64,000 bases of DNA from Spiribacter salilacus (GTDB lineage: Bacteria; Pseudomonadota; Gammaproteobacteria; Nitrococcales; Nitrococcaceae). The notes below the pieces were generated by a model. It was not told the origin of the DNA and searched no databases. It saw nothing but the letters and a program-made list of their open reading frames with translations. Numbering within the stretch: position 1 is the first letter of the stretch; each line of letters opens with the position of its first letter. Where the stretch lies: the NCBI RefSeq assembly GCF_009649225.1, contig NZ_WJPP01000001.1:248001-312000 (forward strand), in the 5' to 3' direction. Positions 45,735 to 55,019 of this stretch are shown piece after piece. The translations under genes and the position numbers were made by a program.

Positions 45735-47536
45735 GACAGCGCTCCTGCTTCTGCTGAGGTGGTAACAGCGCGAAATTGTTGGAATAACTCACGCCCCATG
45801 CCATGTTGTGGCTCACTTTCAGGCATGCTCGCGTCTCTGCTATTCCATTCTTCCTCGGCAACCAATGCGCTTAGGACCCCCTGCTCGGCATCCAGCCGAA
45901 TAAGATCACCATCACGGATGCGTCCAATTGCCCCATCACTTGCCCACTCTGGGCTCACGTGAATTGCCGCTGGCACTTTTCCTGAGGCGCCAGACATACG
46001 CCCATCGGTAACGAGTGCCACTTTTTGCCCGCGTGCCTGCAGTACACCGAGCTCTGGGCTTAACTTATGCAACTCGGGCATCCCGTTTGCTCGGGGACCT
46101 TGTCCGCGAACCACACAAACAAAATCGCCCGTAAGTTCGTTAGCCCGAAACGCGGCCAGCACCGATTGTTGATCCGTAAACACCCGCGCTGGCGCCTCTA
46201 CAACACGATGAACCGGATCAACGGCAGAGACCTTAATGACTGCACGGCCCAAATTGCCCTCCAGAATGCGTAACCCTCCGTCTTCCGAAAAGGGTTCCTT
46301 TACAGAACGAAGCACTGCCTGATCGCCGGAAGCCAGCGGGGCTTCGCGCCACGCCACACCGCCTTCCGCCAATATGGGTTCTTGGGCATAAGCTGCCAAC
46401 CCATGGCCCGCCACAGTCAGAACATCCTCATGTAAAAGGCCTGCTGATAATAGCTCACGCACCAAAAGCCCCATTCCGCCGGCTGCATGGAAATGGTTAA
46501 CGTCTGCCTCGCCATTGGGATAAATCCTTGCAAGGAGAGGCACAACGGCCGAAAGATCCGAAAAATCCTGCCAGTTCAGTGTAATACCAGCCGCTTGGGC
46601 AATCGCAATCAAATGGATGGTGTGGTTCGTAGAGCCGCCCGTCGCCAGTAGACCCACGATACCGTTAACCAGCGCCCGCTCATCAATCACGCGCCCCACG
46701 GGCGTAAAGTGCTCGCCCTGAGCCGAAATATTAACAATCCGCTGGCCTGCGGCGATGGTCATTGCATCGCGCAGCGGTGTGTTGGGATTAATAAAGGCCG
46801 CGCCTGGAAGATGCAGGCCCATTACCTCCATCAACATCTGATTGCTATTGGCGGTGCCATAAAAAGTACAAGTGCCTGGGCCATGATACGACTGAGACTC
46901 GGCCTCCAGCAGAGCCGCGCGATCAATTTTCCCTTCCGCAAACAAACCGCGGATCCTCGCTTTTTCAGGATTAGGCATCCCCGATGTCATTGGCCCCGCG
47001 GGCACAAAGATACAAGGCAGATGACCAAAATGAAGGGCGCCAATCAGCAACCCGGGCACAATCTTGTCGCAAACCCCTAAACAAAAAACGCCGTCAAAGG
47101 CATTGTGGGACAACGCCACCGCAGTGGCCATGGCAATCACATCCCGACTGAATAATGACAACTCCATGCCCGGCTGCCCTTGCGTGACGCCGTCACACAT
47201 AGCCGGAACACCACCGGCAAATTGCGCCGTACCGCCGGCATCACGTACCGCGTGTTTTAACAGCATAGGGAAGCGCTCAAGGGGCTGATGCGCAGATAGC
47301 ATGTCGTTATAAGCCGAAACGATAGCGATATTGGGTTTCTGCAGGCCCTTAATGAGTGGCTTATCGGCACCAGAGGCCGCAAACGCATGCGCCAGATTTG
47401 TGCACGAAAGCGTGCCGCGGTGCGGGCCCTCCTCCGCTGCAGCGGAAAGTCGCTCCAAATACGCGCGTCGCTGGTGATGACTGCGCGCAATAATCCGCGC
47501 TGTAACTTCTTCCACCACCTGATGAGACGCAACCAT
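45710..47536 (-). CDS. edd: phosphogluconate dehydratase
   Basis: Dehydrates 6-phosphogluconate to KDPG; 608-residue IlvD/Edd family Fe-S enzyme. Cluster cysteines are seen in [10 protein letters not shown] and [10 protein letters not shown], and in the [14 protein letters not shown] segment. Divergent from zwf across an 83-base spacer; eda begins within its end. Confidence 0.97.
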   Translation of the reverse strand: MVASHQVVEEVTARIIARSHHQRRAYLERLSAAAEEGPHRGTLSCTNLAHAFAASGADKPLIKGLQKPNIAIVSAYNDMLSAHQPLERFPMLLKHAVRDAGGTAQFAGGVPAMCDGVTQGQPGMELSLFSRDVIAMATAVALSHNAFDGVFCLGVCDKIVPGLLIGALHFGHLPCIFVPAGPMTSGMPNPEKARIRGLFAEGKIDRAALLEAESQSYHGPGTCTFYGTANSNQMLMEVMGLHLPGAAFINPNTPLRDAMTIAAGQRIVNISAQGEHFTPVGRVIDERALVNGIVGLLATGGSTNHTIHLIAIAQAAGITLNWQDFSDLSAVVPLLARIYPNGEADVNHFHAAGGMGLLVRELLSAGLLHEDVLTVAGHGLAAYAQEPILAEGGVAWREAPLASGDQAVLRSVKEPFSEDGGLRILEGNLGRAVIKVSAVDPVHRVVEAPARVFTDQQSVLAAFRANELTGDFVCVVRGQGPRANGMPELHKLSPELGVLQARGQKVALVTDGRMSGASGKVPAAIHVSPEWASDGAIGRIRDGDLIRLDAEQGVLSALVAEEEWNSRDASMPESEPQHGMGRELFQQFRAVTTSAEAGALSWTPSKSS

Positions 47537-47619
47537 AAAGCTCTCCTATTGTCTGTCTGATACGCTAACGTTACCTTTTTTATCATTCATCGTCAGATGC
47601 TCGGGAGAAAAATCACATC
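47537..47619. promoter_or_regulatory. edd/zwf divergent control region with TAACGTTA palindrome
   Basis: 83-base spacer driving both halves of the Entner-Doudoroff block. It contains the palindrome TAACGTTA at 47566-47573, whose central CG resembles LacI-family (GntR-like) operators. No HexR-type TGTAAT...ATTACA repeat was found. Ribosome-binding sites: AGGAGAG for edd, GGGAGA for zwf. Confidence 0.4.
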
Positions 47620-49098
47620 GTGTCTGCGCCAGATCCCTTCGATCTTATCCTTTTCGGTGCGACGGGCGACCTTGCCATGCGCAAACTGTTGCCTGCCTTG
47701 TTTTTGCGTGACCGCGCGGGCCAATTACCTGCCGAGGGCCGCATTATTGCAACGGGGCGAACACCACAGAGCCGCGATGAGTTTCTTGAACGTATTCATA
47801 CCCGCTTTAGTGAGCATCGGCGAATTGCAAAACTCGAGCCTGAGGAGTGGCAACGATTCTCCAGTCGTATCGATTTTGTGCCCGTTGACGCTGAAGACCC
47901 TGATAGCTTTGTTGCACTGGGAAAAACACTCAACAATGGCTCCCCAACAGCCACCGCCAAGCGTACCCGCGTCTTTTATTTGGCGGTGGCGCCAGGGCAT
48001 TTTGTTCCTCTATGCGAGCAACTTAATCAGGCGGGCCTTGTCACCCCAAACGCTCGTGTCGTCTTAGAAAAGCCTCTGGGGCAAAATCTTGCTTCTGCCC
48101 AAGAAATCAGCGAACGCATTGGCGCAATTTTTGCTGAGGATGCGATTTATCGAATCGATCATTACTTAGGCAAAGAAGCCGTGCAAAACCTGATTGCTCT
48201 GCGGTTTGGCAACATGCTCTTTGAGCCGCTGTGGCGCCGTGATTGGATAAAGGATGTACAAATCACCGTGGCCGAGCAAATTGGTGTTGATGGCCGGGCG
48301 GCATTTTATGATCGCACCGGTGCACTGCGCGACATGGTGCAAAACCACCTACTTCAGTTGCTGTGCATTATCGCCATGGAACCGCCAACCAGTATCGAAG
48401 CCGATGCTGTTCGCGATGAAAAACTCAAGGTACTCCGTGCCCTGCGCCCGCTGGAAGGTCAGCAGGCGTTGCGTCATACAGTGCGCGGCCAGTACCGTGC
48501 CGGCGCTATCGAAGGCAAACCCGTTGTGGGTTATCAGGACGAAGAAGGCGTTGCACCGAGCAGTCAGACAGAAACATTCCTTGCGTTACGAGCCGAAGTA
48601 GCCAATTGGCGATGGGCAGGCGTGCCATTTTATCTGCGAACCGGCAAGCGGCTGCAGGAGCGTAGTGCGGAAATCGTCATCAACTTTCATGATGTTCCGC
48701 ATTCGATCTTTCATGTCACCTACGGGGCCGGGCATCCAAATCGTCTGGTGATTCGATTACAACCCGATGAGGGCGTCCGCCTCCATTTAATGGCCAAAAC
48801 GCCTGGGGATCGAATGCGCCTGCGCCCGGTATCCCTTAATTTGGACTTCTCTGAAACCTTCCGTGATGCACAGGAAGACGCCTATGAGCGATTACTCATG
48901 GATGTTTTACGCGGACGGCTCACATTGTTTATGCGTCGCGACGAGCTTTATGCAGCCTGGCAGTGGATCGACCCGATTATTGCAGCGTGGGAAGAAGCCG
49001 GAGATGCGCCCAAGCCCTACACAGCTGGCACTTGGGGCCCCGCCGCTTCCAGCGCCCTGCTTGGCCGCGACGATGCAAGCTGGCAAGAGGAATCGTGA
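47620..49098 (+). CDS. zwf: glucose-6-phosphate dehydrogenase
   Basis: Oxidises glucose-6-phosphate to 6-phosphogluconolactone with NADP/NAD. 492 residues. N-terminal [17 protein letters not shown] nucleotide fold, active-site [15 protein letters not shown] (about 175-190). GTG start with GGGAGA upstream. Stop overlaps the pgl ATG by one base. Confidence 0.97.
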   Translation: MSAPDPFDLILFGATGDLAMRKLLPALFLRDRAGQLPAEGRIIATGRTPQSRDEFLERIHTRFSEHRRIAKLEPEEWQRFSSRIDFVPVDAEDPDSFVALGKTLNNGSPTATAKRTRVFYLAVAPGHFVPLCEQLNQAGLVTPNARVVLEKPLGQNLASAQEISERIGAIFAEDAIYRIDHYLGKEAVQNLIALRFGNMLFEPLWRRDWIKDVQITVAEQIGVDGRAAFYDRTGALRDMVQNHLLQLLCIIAMEPPTSIEADAVRDEKLKVLRALRPLEGQQALRHTVRGQYRAGAIEGKPVVGYQDEEGVAPSSQTETFLALRAEVANWRWAGVPFYLRTGKRLQERSAEIVINFHDVPHSIFHVTYGAGHPNRLVIRLQPDEGVRLHLMAKTPGDRMRLRPVSLNLDFSETFRDAQEDAYERLLMDVLRGRLTLFMRRDELYAAWQWIDPIIAAWEEAGDAPKPYTAGTWGPAASSALLGRDDASWQEES

Positions 49099-49811
49099 TG
49101 CATGCCAGAAACACCCTTGAATCGGCATTGTGTTTCTCAGATCCCGCACAAACTGTAGACGCCGTTACTGAGCGAATTGGCAACATTATTCGGTTTTCAG
49201 TCAAAGCCCGAGGGCGAGCAAGCCTGTTACTGCCAGGTGGGCGCACGCCGGTCGCCGTCTTTCATGCACTCCGCGCGCTAGATCTACCCTGGGATCAGGT
49301 GTATATCAGCCTGACCGATGAGCGACGTTGCCCACCCGATAGCCCGCACAGTAATGCGCGTCTCGTGCGGGAGGAATTATTGGTCGGTAATGCCGCGGCC
49401 GCCCATTTTTATCCGCTTCATCGACAAGGTGTTGATGAGCGTGCCGACGAAGCCGTGTGCAGTGCTGCCTTAGGGATGTTGCCAAGGCCCTATGACGCGG
49501 TCATGCTCGGTATGGGAACCGATGGACATATTGCTTCTCTTTTCCCTGGCGCCCAGGGGTTGCAGAAATTACTCGACCCGCAAACAGAAGCCCGCTGCGC
49601 CACCACCACCGCGCCCTCTGTGCCACATGAGCGGCTTACGCTGACCCTCGCCACATTACTGCATAGTCGTTGGATCGGCCTGCATGTTACCGGGCAAGAA
49701 AAATGGCAAACGCTGCAGGCCGCGATTGAGTCGGAAGATGAAATGACTTACCCCGTTCTTGGGTTGCTCAACCAACGACAGGTACCCGTACATGTCTACT
49801 GGTCACCCTAA
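49098..49811 (+). CDS. pgl: 6-phosphogluconolactonase
   Basis: Hydrolyses 6-phosphogluconolactone; 237 residues of the DevB/SOL glucosamine-6-phosphate-isomerase-like fold. LLPGGRTPVAVFHAL, LTDERRCPPDSPHSN and GMGTDGHIASLFPG are family signatures. Start overlaps the zwf stop (TGATG); the following glk begins 20 bases before its end. Confidence 0.95.
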   Translation: MHARNTLESALCFSDPAQTVDAVTERIGNIIRFSVKARGRASLLLPGGRTPVAVFHALRALDLPWDQVYISLTDERRCPPDSPHSNARLVREELLVGNAAAAHFYPLHRQGVDERADEAVCSAALGMLPRPYDAVMLGMGTDGHIASLFPGAQGLQKLLDPQTEARCATTTAPSVPHERLTLTLATLLHSRWIGLHVTGQEKWQTLQAAIESEDEMTYPVLGLLNQRQVPVHVYWSP

Positions 49812-50772
49812 AAAAACACGGCTGATTGCCGATATTGGTGGAACCCACACCCGCATTGCGGTGGTCTACCCGCCCTGCACCGAGCCCCTTGCACAATGGA
49901 GCTTTGTCACGGCTGATTTCCATGATTTAGTGACTCCCTTACGCGTGGCGCTTAATGAATGGTCGGGCTCTTATCCAGATGAGGCGATCTGCGCTGTAGC
50001 CAGTCCATTACTCACGGATCAAGTCTCACTTACCAATGTGGGGTGGTCATTTTCTATTTCAGAAACCCAAGCCGCGTTAGGTTTGGAAAAACTTGAGCTA
50101 GTGAACGACTGGGTCGCCCAAGCGCTGGCCATTCCCCATTTAAACGCTAACCAATGCCAAGCCCTATACGCCGGCGCTTTAGTTACAGACGCACCCCGAT
50201 TAGTCATGGGCCCAGGTACCGGATTGGGGAGTGCAGCGCTTATCCCTTGGAACCAACAATGGCAAGCGCTGGCCTGTGAGGGCGGGCATATGAGCTTTGC
50301 GCCAACCACACACCGCGAATCTGAAATAGTTGCACATATTCACCATCAATATGGTCATTGCAGTGCCGAGCGCGTGGCATCCGGCATTGGTATTGCCACC
50401 GTTTACGCCAGTATCTGTGCGCTTGATGGCATAGAGCCAATTAGCGATAGCCCAGAGGTGATTTCAACTGCCGCTGCAGACGGAAACCCGCAGGCAACGG
50501 AAACCTTTGATCTGTTTAACGCGGCACTTGGGTCAGTAGCTGGCGACTTAGCCCTCGCGCTGGGCGCGCGCGGTGGCGTGTATTTGGGCGGTGGGCTCAT
50601 TCCAGCGCTGGGGTCGCTATTTGACCCTGCGCGTTTTTATGCCCGATTTATTGCTAAAGGACGATTTGAACGCTATTTGGCTGAAATACCAATCTGGCAG
50701 GTTTTACCCACAGATGCGGCGCTTATCGGCTTAGCCGCAAAGCCACTGCCGAATGGCCTTTCTGACCGCTAG
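49792..50772 (+). CDS. glk: glucokinase
   Basis: Phosphorylates glucose with ATP, 326 residues of the Glk family. ADIGGTHTR is the phosphate-1 motif, LVNDWVA carries the catalytic Asp, then MGPGTGLGSAAL and CEGGHMSF. ATG inside the pgl 3' end gives a coupled zwf-pgl-glk operon. The 3' 42 bases overlap a convergent amidotransferase gene. Confidence 0.96.
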   Translation: MSTGHPKKTRLIADIGGTHTRIAVVYPPCTEPLAQWSFVTADFHDLVTPLRVALNEWSGSYPDEAICAVASPLLTDQVSLTNVGWSFSISETQAALGLEKLELVNDWVAQALAIPHLNANQCQALYAGALVTDAPRLVMGPGTGLGSAALIPWNQQWQALACEGGHMSFAPTTHRESEIVAHIHHQYGHCSAERVASGIGIATVYASICALDGIEPISDSPEVISTAAADGNPQATETFDLFNAALGSVAGDLALALGARGGVYLGGGLIPALGSLFDPARFYARFIAKGRFERYLAEIPIWQVLPTDAALIGLAAKPLPNGLSDR

Positions 50773-51429
50773 AGAATGATCAGTGTTTGGTAACCCCGCA
50801 ATGGCTTGGTCAACAAGCGCATCACCCGCTTTCGGTCGCACCTGCTCCATCAGATCGATAAAGAATTCACGATCAAACTCGGGATGCCCTTGAATCGTTA
50901 AGACCTTGTTTCGCGTGCTGGCATACCATGGCACTTTGGCGCTGCTTGCCAGGCACGTAAACCCAGGAGCAGGCTCTACCACTTGATCTTGATGAACCGC
51001 TAAAAGCTGCAATGGCTCTCCGGCTTGCAGCCCTGCGAACGGTGCCTCACAGCTCACCGGATAACTGCCCAGCTGCCAGCCCGTTTCAGCACGTGCTGTT
51101 TTACCACCGAGCGCCGCATGAATGAGCTGATGACCAAAACACACGCCTACAAGCGGCTGCATGGCAGCATCGATCTGAGACACAAAATCCATAAGGCGAA
51201 CCACCCACTCAGGTGCCTCATGCACGCTAGCCCGCGACCCGGTAACCATCCAGCCATCCATCTCAAGCGGATCTTCAGGCCACTCACCGGCATGAACCCG
51301 AAAGCCCCGTGTGCTCAACCCTTCCTCAGGATCATCAAGCAGGCGTTCGAAAAGCCTAAAGTAAGTTTCCCATTGCGGCACTAATGCCTCATGGAGATCG
51401 TCGCAGAGCAGTACACCAATTTGCTTCAT
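50731..51429 (-). CDS. class I glutamine amidotransferase-like protein
   Basis: 232-residue stand-alone GATase1 (GMP-synthase-like) domain. Nucleophile Cys in VGVCFGHQLIHAALGG, and His-x-Glu in QGHPEFDREF complete the triad. Similar lone proteins include gamma-glutamyl-peptide hydrolases, but no synthetase partner is present. ATG at 51429 four bases after a small hypothetical gene; the frame is open 60 codons farther without support. Confidence 0.85.
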   Translation of the reverse strand: MKQIGVLLCDDLHEALVPQWETYFRLFERLLDDPEEGLSTRGFRVHAGEWPEDPLEMDGWMVTGSRASVHEAPEWVVRLMDFVSQIDAAMQPLVGVCFGHQLIHAALGGKTARAETGWQLGSYPVSCEAPFAGLQAGEPLQLLAVHQDQVVEPAPGFTCLASSAKVPWYASTRNKVLTIQGHPEFDREFFIDLMEQVRPKAGDALVDQAIAGLPNTDHSLAVRKAIRQWLCG

Positions 51430-51433
51430 CCCA

Positions 51434-51799
51434 CTAGGATGCCACTCCGCTAACGCTTGCGCGAGTGCGCCGCGGCCACCAGCGGCCCATGAAAGGCCTT
51501 TTTGGAGCAACCGGCTGTGTAGGCATGGGACTCGGAGGCGGCGCCATGGCTGCGCGCATTTCGCGGTGCAAATAATGCGAAAAGGGGCCTTGGCTGCCCA
51601 GTCGTTCAATAAAACTCAATAGCGCATCGCGCAAGCAGTTGCGGTGGAACGATTGCTCTACCGACAGACCCAGCTCAGCCAACTCTGCATCCATACGCCC
51701 ACCCGCACCGTAAGCACGAATAAACCGCTCCAAATGCTCTATTTGGTTATCAACCTGCCAATTTAGGGCGTCGCTGACCTGAAAAAACTGCTCTTGCAC
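51434..51799 (-). CDS. hypothetical protein, 121 residues
   Basis: Not recognised. Helical, acidic N-terminal part (QIEHLERFIRAYGAGG, LSVEQSFHRNCLRDALLSFIERLGS) and a proline-, tryptophan- and arginine-rich tail (APPPSPMP, RWWPRR). Starts at GTG with GGAGG five bases upstream, and the amidotransferase follows after four bases, so the two are probably co-expressed. Confidence 0.55.
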   Translation of the reverse strand: MQEQFFQVSDALNWQVDNQIEHLERFIRAYGAGGRMDAELAELGLSVEQSFHRNCLRDALLSFIERLGSQGPFSHYLHREMRAAMAPPPSPMPTQPVAPKRPFMGRWWPRRTRASVSGVAS

Positions 51800-51834
51800 C
51801 GATGCCTCCGCTTATTCGTGTGAGTGTCTGAAAG

Positions 51835-51907
51835 TGCGGCGATTGTGGCGCCGCACCATTCACAAAACAAGTGACATTTATGCACGATGTCGGTGCCTGA
51901 AAGGCAC
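51835..51907. other. two stem-loops upstream of AEC carrier
   Basis: Within the 148-base divergent spacer (51800-51947): TGCGGCG/CGCCGCA around a 7-base loop (51835-51855), and GTGCCT/AGGCAC around GAA (51893-51907). Neither is followed by a T run, so they are more likely leader or operator structures than terminators. No ORF in the spacer. Confidence 0.35.
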
Positions 51908-51947
51908 AAGTCGCAACCTCACCGTTGAGCCTGTAAAATCCACGCGC

Positions 51948-52886
51948 ATGCAAGCCGTTATTAACCTCGCGCTGCCCTTTTTTGCGCTCATTTTTACAGG
52001 CTTTTTAGCTGCACGCGGGGGGCTGCTCGGCACGACTACGGTGTCGGGCTTAAATGCTTTCGTTTTTTACTTTGCGCTCCCGGCCCTTTTGCTGATTAAA
52101 ACACTCGAAGCCCCCACCCCAACCGGCGCAGTCGGCGCATTTATGGTGAGCTACTACCTACCGAGCATGGTGGTGTTTGGCATTGCCGTTTGGATTGGCA
52201 TTCGGGCCTTTAAACTACGGTTAGCCGATGCATCTATCCAGGGCCTAGGCACCGTTTTCTCAAATGTTGGCTTTATTGGCCTCCCTTTAACTATCCTGCT
52301 TTACGGCAGCGAGGCCGCGCTCCCGGCGGTGCTTATTGTGATGGGTGACACCATCATCATGCTTGGACTAGCCACCGCACTTGTTGAAGCTGACTTGGGT
52401 GGCGGGCGTAAAGGCTTAGCTTTCATTGGGCAGATTCTCAGCGGAATCATTCGTAACCCCATTGTTACCGCCGGCCTGATTGGGGTAGCGCTTAACCTGC
52501 TTGGATTCTCTTTGCCGGCGCCAGTTTTAAATTATGGCAATCTTCTGGCTAATGCTGCCGGCCCCTGCGCGCTCTTTGCATTGGGTGCAACGCTTGCGGG
52601 CCGGCCAATTCGTGAAGGTGCTGGAGAGACGGCCTACCTGCTCATGATGAAGCTGTTTATCCACCCCGCGCTGGTTGCTTTGCTGGCCCTGTGGGTATTC
52701 GATCTACCGCCAGTGTGGGCAGCCGTTGCCGTGCTGCAGGCGGCGCTCCCGATCGCTGCTAACGTCTATGTGCTCGCACAGCGTTATCAGCGTCGGCCTG
52801 AGGCTATTTCAACGGCCATCTTTTTTTCTACGGCACTGGGTGTGATTACGATTTCCGTGTTGATCAGCTGGCTTTACCAAGCGTAA
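51948..52886 (+). CDS. AEC (auxin efflux carrier) family transporter
   Basis: 312 residues, about ten membrane helices; LPFFALIFTGFLAARGGLL and the FSNVGFIGLPL motif near the middle are family features. Bacterial members export small organic acids such as malonate or malate; substrate unknown. The upstream frame is open for 38 codons through the spacer hairpins and is not used. Convergent overlap of 23 bases with the deacetylase gene. Confidence 0.88.
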   Translation: MQAVINLALPFFALIFTGFLAARGGLLGTTTVSGLNAFVFYFALPALLLIKTLEAPTPTGAVGAFMVSYYLPSMVVFGIAVWIGIRAFKLRLADASIQGLGTVFSNVGFIGLPLTILLYGSEAALPAVLIVMGDTIIMLGLATALVEADLGGGRKGLAFIGQILSGIIRNPIVTAGLIGVALNLLGFSLPAPVLNYGNLLANAAGPCALFALGATLAGRPIREGAGETAYLLMMKLFIHPALVALLALWVFDLPPVWAAVAVLQAALPIAANVYVLAQRYQRRPEAISTAIFFSTALGVITISVLISWLYQA

Positions 52887-53769
52887 GGGCTGCCTCAAAA
52901 AAAAAGGCATGTCGCGCCGCTAACTGTTCAACATTCCGATCGTAGCCGCCGCCAATTACCCCCACCAGCGGGATTCCTGCTTGGCGAACGGTTTGTAGCA
53001 CCCATTGATCACGCGCAAAGACACCCGAATCCGTTAACCGAAAATGCCCCAGCCGATCATCGGCATGGACATCTACGCCGGCATCGTAAATCACCAAATC
53101 TGGGGATACGCGGGAAATTAGTGGAGGAACCACAGCAGACAGCGTTTCAAGGTAGGTAGCGTCATCCGCACCACTTTCAAGCGCAATATCGCAATCGCTA
53201 ACTGCCTTATTAGCCGGAAAATTACGGGCTGCATGCACAGATAAGGTAAATACACGCGGTTCATCAGCAAAGATTCGGGCTGTCCCATCCCCTTGGTGCA
53301 CATCCAAATCAATAATCAAGACCCGCTTAACCGATCCCTCATTAAGCAGCGTCGTTGCGGTTACAGCCAGATCATTAATCAAACAATACCCACTAGCAAA
53401 ATCGGCATGCGCATGGTGTGTACCACCCGCCGAATTCAAAGCTAAGCCCTTAGCAAGCGCGACTCGCGCCGCCAGCAATGTACCCGCCGTCTCTAGCCGA
53501 ACGCGGCGCACAAGCGCTGGTGACCATGGGAAACCGCTGCGGCGTTGCGCATCACGTGTCAGCGCGCCCTCGAACAAGGCCTGCAAATAACTTGAAGAGT
53601 GCACTTGAGCAAGCTGCTCGAAGCTGATTTCTTCAGGCTCATGCCACTGGAGATGGTTATTAAACCGCAGCAAATGCTCGCGCAGCACCGCAAATTTTTG
53701 CATCGGAAAGGGATGCTGCTGCGGCAGATCAAAAGTGTAATCAGGATGATGAATAACTGGTAGCGACAT
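52864..53769 (-). CDS. histone deacetylase family hydrolase
   Basis: 301-residue zinc amidohydrolase of the HDAC/acetoin-utilisation/acetylpolyamine amidohydrolase fold. Metal and catalytic residues are in GGTHHAHADFASGYC (tandem His), LIIDLDVHQGDGT (Asp-x-His) and VIYDAGVDVHADD. Bacterial members deacetylate polyamines or proteins; substrate unknown. ATG at 53769; 17 codons upstream in frame extend into the palindromic spacer and are not supported. Confidence 0.9.
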   Translation of the reverse strand: MSLPVIHHPDYTFDLPQQHPFPMQKFAVLREHLLRFNNHLQWHEPEEISFEQLAQVHSSSYLQALFEGALTRDAQRRSGFPWSPALVRRVRLETAGTLLAARVALAKGLALNSAGGTHHAHADFASGYCLINDLAVTATTLLNEGSVKRVLIIDLDVHQGDGTARIFADEPRVFTLSVHAARNFPANKAVSDCDIALESGADDATYLETLSAVVPPLISRVSPDLVIYDAGVDVHADDRLGHFRLTDSGVFARDQWVLQTVRQAGIPLVGVIGGGYDRNVEQLAARHAFFFEAALTLGKAS

Positions 53770-53780
53770 CACAAAAATAT

Positions 53781-53795
53781 ACCCGGTATCCGGGT
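53781..53795. promoter_or_regulatory. ACCCGG-TAT-CCGGGT palindrome in divergent spacer
   Basis: Perfect 6-bp inverted repeat around TAT in the 89-base spacer between the deacetylase and the RND adaptor genes, followed by a further TACCCGG half-site at 53811-53817. Suggests a repressor site for one or both genes; no regulator gene is adjacent. Confidence 0.4.
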
Positions 53796-53858
53796 TCCTG
53801 TTCTCGGTATTACCCGGCATCCTATTTCATATCACTTTATTAACCGAGTCTTGGGCGA

Positions 53859-55019
53859 ATGAAAGCGGCAATTCCGGCACTTATCCTAGGCGTGATCTTT
53901 TTGTTGTTCGGGTGCGGAAAAGAGGAGGAAGTTACTCCCCCTCCGCCCGTTGGCGCTGGCGTTTATGAAATAACAACGAGTGGCATTCAACAACAATGGC
54001 GGGTGCTAGGGCGAACCAAAGCAGTCGAATCTGTAGAGATACACGCGCGCGTTGAAGCAGAGGTTGTGGAGGTCTTATTTAATCGTGGCCGTAAAGTTAA
54101 CGCGGGCGATCCACTTTTTCGTTTAGACAATGAGCAATACGTAGAGCAATTGCGCCGCGCCCAAGCCCAAGTGGATTCTCGCCGCAGTGCACTGACACTC
54201 GCACAAACCAATCTCAATCGGGGGCTTGAGCTACAGCCCCGGGGCTATCTTTCGACCGCAGACCTCGACCTGCTGCGCAATAACGCAGAGCAGGCCCAAG
54301 CCGCGCTGGCTGATGCAGAAGCGGCCCTTCGTCAAAGCGAGCTCAATTTAGAGCACACCGTGATCAAGACACCTATTTCGGGGCGGGCTGGAAACACGCA
54401 AATTACCCAAGGGGACCTTGTGGGACCCAATAGCGGACGGTTGGTCACCGTCATCGCTCCCGATCCGATTCGAGTTGAGTTCCAACTCACCGATCGAGAG
54501 TTTGCTGATCTACTGACGTGGCAAAGACGAGATCAGGGCGCGGCAGGTTTTAAAGTTTTTCTTCAATCGGAAGACGAAGAGCGCCACCCTTTCGAGGGGC
54601 GCGTTGACTTTATTGATATTGAGATTCAAGAAGGCACAGGAACGGTTACTGCCACAGCAGAGTTTCCAAATCCTGACGAAACCCTCGTTCCGGGCTTCGT
54701 CGTCAATCTTATCTTTGAGCGCACCGAAGCCATACAGGGCCTTTTGCTTCCAGAGCAGGCAATACAGCGTAACCAACTCGGGCCATTCGTCATGTGGGTT
54801 AATGAGGAAAATGAAAATCAAGTTGAGATTCGCCAAATTAGCCTAGGGGATCGGCACGGTACTTCTTGGGAGATTAAGGAGGGCCTAGTAGCAGGCGATC
54901 TTGTTGTTGTGGAGGGATTACAGAAGATTCGATCTGGCGCAAAAATTCAGCCAAGCCTTTATGCCCGAGACCCAGAAACGGGCCTACTTGCTCCCGTCGA
55001 TTTGATGTCCAATGAGTGA
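53859..55019 (+). CDS. RND efflux periplasmic adaptor (membrane fusion) lipoprotein
   Basis: 386 residues with lipoprotein signal ending LLFGC (Cys19). Barrel-sandwich lipoyl region (VEIHARVEAEVVEVLFNRG), a coiled-coil hairpin (QAQVDSRRSALTLAQTNLNRG, NAEQAQAALADAEAAL), and the ISGRAGNTQITQGDLVGP return strand. Typical HlyD/MexA-type adaptor. Its end overlaps the pump gene. Confidence 0.93.
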   Translation: MKAAIPALILGVIFLLFGCGKEEEVTPPPPVGAGVYEITTSGIQQQWRVLGRTKAVESVEIHARVEAEVVEVLFNRGRKVNAGDPLFRLDNEQYVEQLRRAQAQVDSRRSALTLAQTNLNRGLELQPRGYLSTADLDLLRNNAEQAQAALADAEAALRQSELNLEHTVIKTPISGRAGNTQITQGDLVGPNSGRLVTVIAPDPIRVEFQLTDREFADLLTWQRRDQGAAGFKVFLQSEDEERHPFEGRVDFIDIEIQEGTGTVTATAEFPNPDETLVPGFVVNLIFERTEAIQGLLLPEQAIQRNQLGPFVMWVNEENENQVEIRQISLGDRHGTSWEIKEGLVAGDLVVVEGLQKIRSGAKIQPSLYARDPETGLLAPVDLMSNE

